This document shows positions 1 to 6,435 of a stretch of DNA of 6,980 bases, one piece after another. Under the pieces are notes generated by a model. The model did no database searches and was not told where the DNA came from. It saw only the letters and a list, made by a program, of their open reading frames with translations. The stretch lies in contig JADFYT010000123.1 of NCBI GenBank assembly GCA_015232935.1, positions 1 to 6,980 on the forward strand, in the 5' to 3' direction. Each line of letters begins with the position of its first letter. The first letter of the stretch is position 1. The DNA comes from Desulfamplus sp. (GTDB taxonomy: Bacteria > Desulfobacterota > Desulfobacteria > Desulfobacterales > Desulfobacteraceae). The position numbers were made by a program, and so were the translations under genes.

Positions 1-623
1 GTAAAGCACTTGATATTAACTATCTTGCCATTTCAAAAGGGACAATTACAGGTGTTATGGGGCCAAACGGAAGTGGAAAAACCACACTTCTCAAGCTCCT
101 TGCCTTTGCCATGAAACCCACAATCGGGAAAGTCTTTTTTAATGGAGTGCCTGAGCTTCCTTTTTCAAGGAATGTAAGATTCAATGTTTCCATGCTGACT
201 CAGGAGCCATATCTTCTTAAGAGAACTGTATATGAAAACATCCGTTATGGTTTGAATATCAGACATAAACATGGAATTGCCGGTAACAGCGACAAACAGA
301 TCAGGATGAAAACCAGGATTGCCATGATCAATGTGGGACTTGATTTTGACACCTTTGCCAACAGACAGTGGGATGAACTCTCCGGAGGTGAAGCCCAGCG
401 GGTGGCCATGGCGGCCCGTTTAGTATTGCAGCCCCAGGCTCTTTTGCTTGACGAACCCACAGCCAGTGTTGATATAGAGAGTGCTGAAAAAATCAGGGAT
501 GCTGCAAAAAAGGCAAGAGAGCAGTGGAATACCACCATCGTTGTTGCAAGTCATGATAAAAACTGGCTTTATGGAGTGTGTGACACCTATATTGACCTGA
601 ATCATGGTGTTATCGTGCGTTAA
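1..623 (+). CDS. ABC transporter ATP-binding protein, TupC-like (probable tungstate uptake), 5' truncated by window edge
   Basis: This is the ATPase subunit of an ABC importer; it would sit on the cytoplasmic face of the membrane and power a permease. The frame is open to the left edge (first whole codon at base 3), so about 206 residues are visible and the true start lies outside. Counting from that codon, Walker A is GPNGSGKTT (20-28). It is followed by a Q-loop glutamine in MLTQEP, the signature LSGGEAQRVA (bases 378-407), Walker B LLLDEPTASVD and the switch histidine in VVASHD. All ATPase residues are intact. The compact size and the wording around the signature and SHDKNWLY resemble TupC-type tungstate/molybdate ATPases, where tungsten would supply formate dehydrogenases or aldehyde oxidoreductases. 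That substrate is inference from resemblance; the expected TupB and TupA genes would lie off the left edge. Another oxyanion or amino-acid importer is possible. The ABC ATPase assignment itself is certain. Confidence 0.93.
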   Translation, partial: KALDINYLAISKGTITGVMGPNGSGKTTLLKLLAFAMKPTIGKVFFNGVPELPFSRNVRFNVSMLTQEPYLLKRTVYENIRYGLNIRHKHGIAGNSDKQIRMKTRIAMINVGLDFDTFANRQWDELSGGEAQRVAMAARLVLQPQALLLDEPTASVDIESAEKIRDAAKKAREQWNTTIVVASHDKNWLYGVCDTYIDLNHGVIVR

Positions 624-710
624 TTTCTTAACAATCCCGCTATCTCTGGATGCTAAAATGGGCTCCTCATATCTCTTAAAACCCTCATGACAATTATGTG
701 ACAATCCCGA

Positions 711-740
711 ACCATGAAAATCAGAATGCATTTTCACGGT
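711..740. repeat. Hairpin-forming inverted repeat
   Basis: TGAAAAT (715-721) pairs with ATTTTCA (730-736) around an 8-base loop. After one A/C mismatch the stem continues with ACC (711-713) against GGT (738-740), giving 10 pairs over 11 positions. No T-run follows on either strand, so it does not look like an intrinsic terminator. It lies about 90 bases after the ABC ATPase stop and could protect the 3' end of that transcript or be a protein-binding site. Confidence 0.45.
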
Positions 741-777
741 AAATGAAAAAAAGGTTGAAAGGCCGCTCAAAGGGTAC

Positions 778-807
778 TAATAGGTAAACGTACCTATTAT
801 CTTTTTA
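778..807 (+). terminator. Possible intrinsic terminator or operator palindrome
   Basis: TAATAGGTA (778-786) and TACCTATTA (791-799) form a perfect 9-bp stem with the loop AACG, followed by TCTTTTTAT. This fits a plus-strand terminator for the ABC transporter operon, though the stem has only two G-C pairs and the stop codon is about 155 bases upstream. The stem overlaps a second possible pairing, GGTAC (773-777) with GTACC (790-794), so the site could instead be a symmetrical operator or a two-state RNA element. A weak -35-like TTGAAA lies just upstream at 755-760. Confidence 0.4.
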
Positions 808-884
808 TCGTTGAGCTAAACATTCAAGGCCTTTGTGCAGCAATCGTGAATCATGAACATTAAGGAACCGGTTTTAAATAACTT

Positions 885-941
885 GCTCATTTCAAAATAC
901 ACCGAGGCTGAAGGACGGCGTATTTAGATTTTAAAATGAGC
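885..941. repeat. Large imperfect hairpin upstream of the permease
   Basis: The outer stem pairs GCTCATTT (885-892) with AAATGAGC (934-941), all 8 bp matching. The inner stem pairs 895-904 with 916-925, 9 of 10 positions matching, and closes an 11-base loop (905-915). Between the stems is an asymmetric internal loop of 2 bases on the left and 8 on the right. The outermost base is 70 nt before the permease start codon. If transcribed it would be a stable leader structure; if repeated elsewhere in the genome it would be a dispersed palindromic element. The sequence alone does not decide between these. Confidence 0.55.
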
Positions 942-1011
942 GTCTTATTTCAGACTCATTCCTGAAAATGTATTTTTACGATAATACCAACAAGAATCTG
1001 GAAGGTAAGCT

Positions 1012-1929
1012 ATGGATTTCCTTTACGTGACGTTTGCGGTCTCAGGTGTAAAAACATGGATTTTTTTCCCTCCATTAGTGGCATTTGTGATATCTTTTTT
1101 TACATCAATGGGAGGAGTATCAGGAGCATTCATGCTGCTGCCCTTTCAGATGAGTGTATTAAACTACACTGCCCCATCTGTCAGCGGTACCAATCAGTTG
1201 TTCAACATCGTGGCTATACCCAGCGGAGTGTGGCGGTATATCAAAGAAAAAAGAATGGTGTGGCCTTTAGCCTGGACAGTTGTGATAGGCACTCTTCCTG
1301 GAGTTTTTATCGGCGTATGGGTCAGACTCGAATACCTGCCCGATCCCCGCAACTTCAAGTTTTTCGCGGGACTTGTCTTGCTTTATGTTGGTCTCAGGCT
1401 CTTTAGAGATACCCTTAAAACAGTAAAACCGGCATCTTCCGGAAATAACAAACAGGCACCCTCCTCTCAAAACTTTATTGTGACCCAAACCCGCTTTTCC
1501 TTGAAACAAGTGGAGTTCTGCTTCGGAGGAGAGCATTTTGTTTTTTCTGTTCCAGGTGTTTTTTCTCTCTGTTTTATTGTGGGCATTGTTGGCGGAATTT
1601 ACGGTATTGGCGGCGGAGCCATTGTAGCACCTTTTTTTGTGGCCTTCTTTCATCTGCCTGTGTACGCTGTTGCAGGAGCCGCACTTATGGGAACTTTCAT
1701 GACATCTATTGCAGGGGTAGTTACCTATCAGATGCTCTCTTGTTTTTACACCGGCATATCTGTTGCTCCTGACTGGTATCTTGGAATCTTGTTTGGAACA
1801 GGAGGTTTTTGCGGAATGTATCTGGGTGCAAGATGCCAGAAATATGTCCCTGCTCATAAGATCAAGTTTATATTGTGTTTCTGTGTTGTATTTGTAGCTT
1901 TAAAGTATATTCTTGATTTTATTAAATGA
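1012..1929 (+). CDS. TauE/SafE (former DUF81) family membrane permease
   Basis: This 305-residue inner-membrane protein belongs to the TauE/SafE family, whose members are proposed exporters of sulfite, sulfoacetate and other organic anions. About eight hydrophobic segments are visible, near residues 17-35, 55-75, 83-105, 115-131, 177-200, 203-243 (probably two spans), 256-274 and 284-304. The family's internal duplication shows as two glycine-rich helices, SMGGVSG (32-38) and GIYGIGGG (195-202), each followed by a long hydrophobic stretch. A polar loop of about 45 residues (132-176) joins the halves. The start is supported by GGAAGG at 1000-1005, 6 nt from the ATG. The CoA-transferase begins 114 nt downstream on the same strand, so the permease may move an organic acid or sulfonate linked to it, but the substrate cannot be read from the sequence. 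Family assignment is firm; function is open. Confidence 0.88.
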   Translation: MDFLYVTFAVSGVKTWIFFPPLVAFVISFFTSMGGVSGAFMLLPFQMSVLNYTAPSVSGTNQLFNIVAIPSGVWRYIKEKRMVWPLAWTVVIGTLPGVFIGVWVRLEYLPDPRNFKFFAGLVLLYVGLRLFRDTLKTVKPASSGNNKQAPSSQNFIVTQTRFSLKQVEFCFGGEHFVFSVPGVFSLCFIVGIVGGIYGIGGGAIVAPFFVAFFHLPVYAVAGAALMGTFMTSIAGVVTYQMLSCFYTGISVAPDWYLGILFGTGGFCGMYLGARCQKYVPAHKIKFILCFCVVFVALKYILDFIK

Positions 1930-1995
1930 GATGCGTCTATCCTTTTTGTGTTTTATTGCTGTAGGGGCACAGCGTCTCCCCGGCAGTTAAAACAC

Positions 1996-2024
1996 TTGAA
2001 AGAACTCTGTGAATAAAAAATAAT
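1996..2024 (+). promoter_or_regulatory. Candidate sigma-70 promoter of the CoA-transferase gene
   Basis: TTGAAA (1996-2001), a 17-nt spacer and AATAAT (2019-2024) match the consensus at 10 of 12 positions. Transcription would start near 2031, leaving a leader of only about 13 nt with the GGGAG ribosome site (2032-2036) almost at the 5' end. The surrounding DNA is very AT-rich, which raises the chance of a fortuitous match. If real, the CoA-transferase can be expressed without the permease. Confidence 0.38.
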
Positions 2025-2043
2025 ATTTTTCGGGAGATTAAAT

Positions 2044-4086
2044 ATGTCACACAATAACGTCACCAAAACTTCTGCTGAAATCGTTAATGCCGGAGGCAGC
2101 GAACCATCCAAAAGCGGCCATCCAATGCTTTCAGCCCTTACTCCGGCAAGAGCAAAGAAAGGAAAAATCGTCGCAAGCGAAGAGGCGATACAGCTTATCA
2201 GATCAGGGGATACTGTTGCCACAGGAGGTTTTGTTGGAATAGGATTTCCGGAACAGCTTGCAATTGATCTTGAGGAGTATTTTCTGAAAACCGGTAATCC
2301 AAAGGATTTGACCCTTTTGTATGCCGCAGGACAAGGCGATGGCGTATCAAGAGGTCTCAACCATCTGGGACATGAGGGGCTTGTTAAAAGGGTAATTGGA
2401 GGACACTGGGGACTTGTGCCAAAGCTTCAGAAACTTGCTGTTGAAAATAAAATCATCTCATATAACCTTCCCCAGGGTGTAATCTCCCATCTGTACAGGG
2501 ACATTGCCGCAAAAAAACCCAGAACCATAACCACAGTAGGGCTTGGCACATTTGTGGATCCACGAAACGGAGGCGGCAAAATAAATAAGCTTACCACCGA
2601 AGATCTTGTGGAATTGATCCATTTTGATGGAAAAGAGTATCTCGCATACAAAACCATCCCTATTAATGTCGCCTTTTTGCGAGGAACCACAGCAGACACT
2701 GACGGCAATATTACAATGGAGAAGGAGGCGTTGGTATTAGAATCTCTTGCAATCGCAACCGCCGCAAAAAATTCAGGAGGTGTAGTAATTGTACAGGTGG
2801 AGCGTATTGCCCAAAAAGGCACATTGAATTCAAGGCAGGTTAAAATTCCCGGGATAATGGTTGACTGTGTTGTACTCTCAAAGCCTGAAAATCACTGGCA
2901 GACATTTGCAGAAGTTTACAACCCCTACTTTAGTTCAGAACTTAGAGTTCCCATGCAATCCATCAAGCCGATGCAGATGAGCGAACGCAAAATAATCGCA
3001 AGAAGAGCCGCATTGGAGCTTGGTACGAATAATATTGTAAATCTTGGTATTGGCATGCCGGAAGGGGTTGCAAGCGTAGCAAATGAGGAGGCTATTCTGG
3101 ACTATCTGACCCTTACTGCAGAGCCAGGAGTTATTGGAGGACTTCCGGCAGGAGGCCTTAATTTTGGTGCGGCGGTCAATACTGATGCCATAATTGACCA
3201 GCCAGCCCAGTTTGATTTTTATGATGGAGGCGGTCTTGATATCGCATTTCTGGGGCTTGCCCAGTCTGACAGGCACGGCAATCTCAATGTCAGCAAGTTT
3301 GGCCCCAAACTTGCCGGAGCAGGCGGATTTATCAACATAAGCCAGAATGCAAAAAAAGTGGTGTTTGTAGGAACCTTTACCGCAGGCGGACTTAAAATAT
3401 CGATTGAGAATGGCAAGCTATCCATTGATCAGGAGGGTAAGTCCCGTAAATTTATTGATCATGTCGAGCATGTCACATTCAGCGGCAAATATGCGGTAAG
3501 CAAGGGACAGCCGGTACTCTACATTACTGAACGGTGTGTATTCAGGCTGACACAAGAAGGTATGGAACTGATTGAAATTGCTCCTGGCATTGATCTTGAG
3601 AAGGATATACTTGCCAATATGGATTTCAAGCCGGTCATACCCTCTTCCCCTGTTTTGATGGATCAAAGAATATTCATGCCTGAACCAATGGGACTAAAAG
3701 ATGACATGCTCAATATATCTTTGGATAAGCGTCTGACTTACAATGAAAGGGAGAATCTCTTTTTTGTGAACTTTGAAGGATTTTCGATCCAGACAAGGGA
3801 TGAAATAATACAGGTGAAAGAGGCGGTAGAGAGAATAGTCAGGCCTCTTGGCAAAAAGGTCTATACCATTGTCAATTATGATAATTTCTACATCAATCCT
3901 GAAATCATTGATGAATACACTCTTATGGTCAAAGATCTGGTGGAAAATCTTTACGAATGCGTAACACGCTATACAACAAGTGCGTTCAACAGAATGAGAA
4001 TAGGTGATGCACTGCAACAGCAAAATGTCACTCCGCATATTTACGCAACACGTCAAGAGGCAGGTCACGCACTGAAGAAACTTTAA
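2044..4086 (+). CDS. Fused alpha-beta acyl-CoA:carboxylate CoA-transferase (YdiF/propionate CoA-transferase-like) with extra C-terminal domain
   Basis: This 680-residue protein is a family I CoA-transferase, which moves CoA from an acyl-CoA to a free carboxylic acid in the cytoplasm through a glutamyl-CoA intermediate. The alpha part carries GGFVGIGFPE (61-70). The beta part carries GIGMPEGVA (335-343), the catalytic glutamate E360 in AEPGVIGGLPAGG, and FDFYDGGGLD (390-399). The order and the EPG active site match single-chain enzymes such as E. coli YdiF and clostridial propionate CoA-transferase, which are about 520-530 residues. The core here ends near 545. Residues about 570-675 form an added alternating strand-helix domain containing VNYDNF and VTRYTTSAF, which looks SpoIIAA/STAS-like. 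An N-terminal lead of about 40 residues is also present. The first ATG is chosen because GGGAG (2032-2036) lies 7 nt upstream; the next ATG (2125) has no such site. The acid used (acetate, propionate, butyrate, an acetoacetate-type acid or other) is not evident. Confidence 0.93.
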   Translation: MSHNNVTKTSAEIVNAGGSEPSKSGHPMLSALTPARAKKGKIVASEEAIQLIRSGDTVATGGFVGIGFPEQLAIDLEEYFLKTGNPKDLTLLYAAGQGDGVSRGLNHLGHEGLVKRVIGGHWGLVPKLQKLAVENKIISYNLPQGVISHLYRDIAAKKPRTITTVGLGTFVDPRNGGGKINKLTTEDLVELIHFDGKEYLAYKTIPINVAFLRGTTADTDGNITMEKEALVLESLAIATAAKNSGGVVIVQVERIAQKGTLNSRQVKIPGIMVDCVVLSKPENHWQTFAEVYNPYFSSELRVPMQSIKPMQMSERKIIARRAALELGTNNIVNLGIGMPEGVASVANEEAILDYLTLTAEPGVIGGLPAGGLNFGAAVNTDAIIDQPAQFDFYDGGGLDIAFLGLAQSDRHGNLNVSKFGPKLAGAGGFINISQNAKKVVFVGTFTAGGLKISIENGKLSIDQEGKSRKFIDHVEHVTFSGKYAVSKGQPVLYITERCVFRLTQEGMELIEIAPGIDLEKDILANMDFKPVIPSSPVLMDQRIFMPEPMGLKDDMLNISLDKRLTYNERENLFFVNFEGFSIQTRDEIIQVKEAVERIVRPLGKKVYTIVNYDNFYINPEIIDEYTLMVKDLVENLYECVTRYTTSAFNRMRIGDALQQQNVTPHIYATRQEAGHALKKL

Positions 4087-4215
4087 AAAAAGTTCAAAAT
4101 AGACTTTCTACAAAACTATATTTTGCAGTCATTGATTCTACACTCCTTGATTGTATTGGATTCAAATTGTGCTGGACACAAAGCGGGTTCTGCATGAGTT
4201 CTTGTTTGCCATACA

Positions 4216-4264
4216 TACAAAAAGGGTTTTTCTGCACGGGAAAAGCAGAAAAACCCTTTTTGTA
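4216..4264. terminator. Strong bidirectional intrinsic terminator between convergent genes
   Basis: Bases 4216-4235 and 4245-4264 form a perfect 20-bp stem around a 9-base loop. The core runs from A5-G3-T5 to CTGC on one side and GCAG to A5-C3-T5 on the other. Each strand therefore reads a G-C segment followed by a T5 run, so it can stop transcription in both directions. It lies 130 nt after the CoA-transferase stop and 25 nt after the cytochrome stop on the opposite strand, as expected for a shared terminator. Confidence 0.92.
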
Positions 4265-4288
4265 ATAAAGAGACTGTAATTTCAAAAA

Positions 4289-4747
4289 TTATTTCTTGGG
4301 ATGACAGTCATTGCATGATGTAGGGGCAGGTCCTTTGCCTTTTGGATCGCCGGCTTTTTTGTTGGAGTCCTTGTGGCAGTCAATGCAGTTGGCATGAAGA
4401 GCATCTTTGTGATACTTTGCGATCTTCTCTTTCTTTTTCAGTTTCTCGCCTTCAGGAGCCTTTCCTGTCTCTTTATGGCATTCAACGCATCTTTGAACAT
4501 CATCGCCTTCTTTGAGAGTGAGGGGCTTGCCCTTGTCATCATGATGGCACTGGCCGCAATCAATTTTATGTGTCTCAACATGCTTCTTGTGTGTAAATTC
4601 AGCTAAACCCTTAGTGTGTTTTTCATACTCTTTTGTCTCCATTTTAAAGGTATCTTCTACTTTTGTCCCCGCGTAAATGCATGTAGCAGCAAAAAGAAGA
4701 GAAACACCAATTGCCAAGATCAACGTGACAGCTTTTCTACTCATCAT
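4289..4747 (-). CDS. Periplasmic tetrahaem cytochrome c3 (class III cytochrome c)
   Basis: This 152-residue soluble electron carrier would shuttle electrons between periplasmic hydrogenases or formate dehydrogenases and membrane redox complexes. The N-terminus is a Sec-type signal peptide (MMSRK, then a hydrophobic stretch, probable cleavage near A26). Four haem sites follow: CGQCH (64-68), CVECH (87-91), CIDCH (121-125) and CNDCH (145-149). FTHKKH gives H53 and H56, H69 directly follows the first haem histidine, and H113 or H118 precedes the third site; these fit the bis-histidine ligand layout of cytochrome c3. All four sites use two-residue spacing, whereas Desulfovibrio c3 has four-residue spacing at haems 2 and 4. 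The mature chain is very lysine-rich. The first of two adjacent ATGs is preferred: AAAGGAG (4761-4755) lies 7 nt before it. The gene stands alone, with its own strong promoter (4928-4901) and the terminator at 4216-4264. Confidence 0.95.
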   Translation of the reverse strand: MMSRKAVTLILAIGVSLLFAATCIYAGTKVEDTFKMETKEYEKHTKGLAEFTHKKHVETHKIDCGQCHHDDKGKPLTLKEGDDVQRCVECHKETGKAPEGEKLKKKEKIAKYHKDALHANCIDCHKDSNKKAGDPKGKGPAPTSCNDCHPKK

Positions 4748-4851
4748 TTGTTTACTCCTTTAACAGTTAATAATAATTTGGTTACTTTGACTTATCACAC
4801 ACCAGGCAGCATCCCAAAACCACCTGATAAAAATCTAAATAGTCTTTATTG

Positions 4852-4867
4852 TTCCTATTTTTAGGAA
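4852..4867. repeat. Small perfect inverted repeat in the cytochrome leader
   Basis: TTCCTA (4852-4857) and TAGGAA (4862-4867) form a 6-bp stem with a 4-base loop. On the minus strand it lies in the predicted 5' leader of the cytochrome c3 mRNA, about 27-42 nt after the expected transcription start. No T-run follows, so termination is unlikely; it may simply stabilise the 5' end or bind a regulator. Confidence 0.35.
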
Positions 4868-4900
4868 TATCAACCTCATAAATATATAATTTGGGAAACC

Positions 4901-4928
4901 ATTATAATATGGTGTTCATTCATGTCAA
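4901..4928 (-). promoter_or_regulatory. Perfect-consensus sigma-70 promoter for the cytochrome c3 gene
   Basis: On the minus strand TTGACA (4928-4923) and TATAAT (4906-4901) are separated by 16 nt, matching the consensus at all 12 positions. Transcription should start near 4894 and run through a leader of about 147 nt to the cytochrome ATG at 4747. The promoter begins just 13 nt after the tatC stop codon. A short palindrome, ACCAT (4898-4902) with ATGGT (4909-4913), brackets the -10 box and could be an operator. Confidence 0.75.
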
Positions 4929-4940
4929 TGATAAAAATTT

Positions 4941-5720
4941 TCACTTTTCACCCTCTTGAGCTTCGGTCTGATCTTCATCCAGTTCGTTTTCATCCTTTTT
5001 TTTGCCTAACAGCTTTACACCAATAATACTTAACTCATATAAAAACATAAGAGGCACAGCCATCATCACCTGGCTTATGACATCCGGCGGTGTCACAATG
5101 GCAGCCACGATGAAAATGATAAGTATTGCATACTTCCTGTTTCTTTTCAGAAACTCAACCGAAACAAGACCCATCCGTCCCATCAAGGTAAGTACAAGAG
5201 GCAGCTCAAAAACAAATCCAAATGCCAGAAGCATCTGTGAAGAAAAACTTAAATACTCCTTCATTGATGGCATGGCCTGAATCGTTTCTGAGGAAAAACC
5301 AAGAAAAAACTGAAATCCATAGGGAAAAACAACGAAATATCCAAAGCTTGAGCCGATCATGAAGAAAATTATGGATAGCAGGACAGCGGGAATAAGGATC
5401 TTTTTTTCCGTTCTGTAAAGACCAGGCGAAATGAACATCCAGAACTCATAAAACAGAACAGGAGTCGCGAGCATGATACCGGCAAGCAACGCCAGCTTAA
5501 GGTAGGTAAAAAAAGCTTCCGGAAGACCGGTAAAAATCATTTTGGTATTGCCACCCATCACTGTTACCAATGGGGCGTTGAGAATATCAAACAGTTTTTC
5601 CTTAAAGCTGTATGCTACAACAAAACCTACTCCAACGGCAATGAAACATCTGACCAATCTGTCTCTTAATTCTGAAAGATGTTCTGTAAAAGGCAGTTTA
5701 TCGTCTTCTCTGTCTGTCAT
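4941..5720 (-). CDS. tatC: Twin-arginine translocase subunit TatC
   Basis: TatC is the multi-spanning core of the Tat system; with TatB it recognises the twin-arginine signal of folded, cofactor-loaded proteins bound for the periplasm. At 259 residues it has the usual length. Family landmarks are present: HLSELRDR (14-21) at the cytoplasmic N-terminus, GLPEAFF (65-71) in the first periplasmic loop, YEFWMFISPGLYRTEKK (91-107), the helix-4 glutamate E172 in FGFVFELP, and TPPD (210-213) before the last two helices. Six hydrophobic spans can be traced. The C-terminus (240-259) is a charged tail rich in E, D and K. Its ATG overlaps the tatB stop as ATGA (5720-5717), so the two are translationally coupled; the nearest Shine-Dalgarno-like sequence is AAAAGG, only 4 nt away. 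In an anaerobe of this kind likely cargo includes periplasmic hydrogenases and formate dehydrogenases. Confidence 0.97.
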   Translation of the reverse strand: MTDREDDKLPFTEHLSELRDRLVRCFIAVGVGFVVAYSFKEKLFDILNAPLVTVMGGNTKMIFTGLPEAFFTYLKLALLAGIMLATPVLFYEFWMFISPGLYRTEKKILIPAVLLSIIFFMIGSSFGYFVVFPYGFQFFLGFSSETIQAMPSMKEYLSFSSQMLLAFGFVFELPLVLTLMGRMGLVSVEFLKRNRKYAILIIFIVAAIVTPPDVISQVMMAVPLMFLYELSIIGVKLLGKKKDENELDEDQTEAQEGEK

Positions 5721-6262
5721 TTTACCTTTTCATCCTTATTTAGACCAACTACCTTGTCAGAACCATTCTGACCATAAGAGGAGTCTCTGTTTTCAGGCGA
5801 CTCTGAATCTTGTCGCTCAAAGTTCTCTTTAATTGTAGGTGCTATTGTTTCTGTCTCTTTTCTTTTATCGGATGATTCTGCGGCACTGTCGTGTTTTTGT
5901 TGTGCTTTATTGCCTGAAACGTTTTCCAGCCCTGACGATTTTTTTAATTTGTCAGTCGATTCATTTGTAATGTCAGTTGCCTGTTTTTCTTGCTCAAATG
6001 ACTCCTTTAGTGAATCTGCTGATGATTTTTTCAAAGGGTCAGAGAAAACCTTTAAATCTTTTTTAATATTTTGGACAGGTTCATTGAATTCTTTGACAGT
6101 GCTGTCTAAATCAATACTGTTTTTAAACTCATGGGCGGCTTTTTTAAATTCACCAAGAGCACGCCCCAGAGACTTGGCAAGATCAGGCAGTTTTTTGGGT
6201 CCAATAACCATTAACGCAATAGCCAGAATCAAAAGGATCTCGGGCATTCCCAAACCAAACAT
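5717..6262 (-). CDS. tatB: Sec-independent translocase subunit TatB (TatA/B family) with long polar tail
   Basis: This 181-residue protein has the TatA/B architecture: one N-terminal membrane helix (about 3-20, beginning MFGLGMPE with the conserved E8), the hinge GPKKLP (21-26), and an amphipathic helix from about 27 to 50. The rest (about 51-181) is a very polar tail rich in K, S, E and D with no recognisable domain. The GPKKLPDLAKSLGRALGEFK wording and the long tail favour TatB over TatA, and the position directly before tatC agrees. TatA and TatB are hard to separate by sequence, and no second TatA-like gene lies in the window, so this subunit might serve both roles. The start is supported by AAGGAG (6274-6269), 6 nt upstream. 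A near-consensus promoter lies at 6463-6436, giving a leader of about 165 nt. Confidence 0.88.
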   Translation of the reverse strand: MFGLGMPEILLILAIALMVIGPKKLPDLAKSLGRALGEFKKAAHEFKNSIDLDSTVKEFNEPVQNIKKDLKVFSDPLKKSSADSLKESFEQEKQATDITNESTDKLKKSSGLENVSGNKAQQKHDSAAESSDKRKETETIAPTIKENFERQDSESPENRDSSYGQNGSDKVVGLNKDEKVK

Positions 6263-6435
6263 GATTAACTCCTTGTTTTTATATTATTTTTTATACTCTT
6301 GTGTCTTGTGTGTCTCTTTGGCAAGATATTGTTCAAAAACGGCGTAAAACGCGGTAAAGCGACAGAATCTGACATAAAATATTTTTACTTGAAAATTTGC
6401 AACCTTACAAAGCACCATTATCAGGATGAGCCTCT

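Larger units (their letters stand above)
624..1011. other. 388-base gap without a gene, rich in inverted repeats
   Basis: No open frame here has a ribosome binding site and recognisable protein content. The stretch holds a direct repeat ACAATCCCG (631-639 and 701-709), a hairpin at 711-740, an AT-rich palindrome at 778-799, the 8-base palindrome AACCGGTT (866-873), a large hairpin at 885-941 and two short stems (948-967, 970-987). It must contain the end of the ABC transporter transcript and probably the promoter of the permease at 1012. I could not find a convincing sigma-70 promoter; the best is TTGAAA at 755-760 with a poor -10 at 778-783. Confidence 0.7.

Noticed and set aside
420..770. 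Open frame of 116 codons on the minus strand
   Set aside because: It is largely antisense to the intact ABC ATPase and has no ribosome site or family resemblance.
1959..1986. CTG-GGGG/CCCC-CAG hairpin as a terminator after the permease gene
   Set aside because: Only a 4-bp core and 3 outer pairs split by a 2x2 internal loop, with no T-run afterwards.
4094..4285. Open frame of 63 codons on the minus strand between the CoA-transferase and cytochrome genes
   Set aside because: It runs through the 20-bp terminator stem, has no ribosome site or recognisable protein features, and lies just downstream of the cytochrome stop.
4670..4747. Tat export of the cytochrome because it lies next to tatBC
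   Set aside because: The signal has a single arginine (MMSRK) and no RR motif; c-type cytochromes are exported unfolded by Sec before haem attachment.
4760..4770. TTAAC-A-GTTAA palindrome next to the cytochrome ribosome site
   Set aside because: Five-base arms in very AT-rich DNA are expected by chance and no supporting context was seen.
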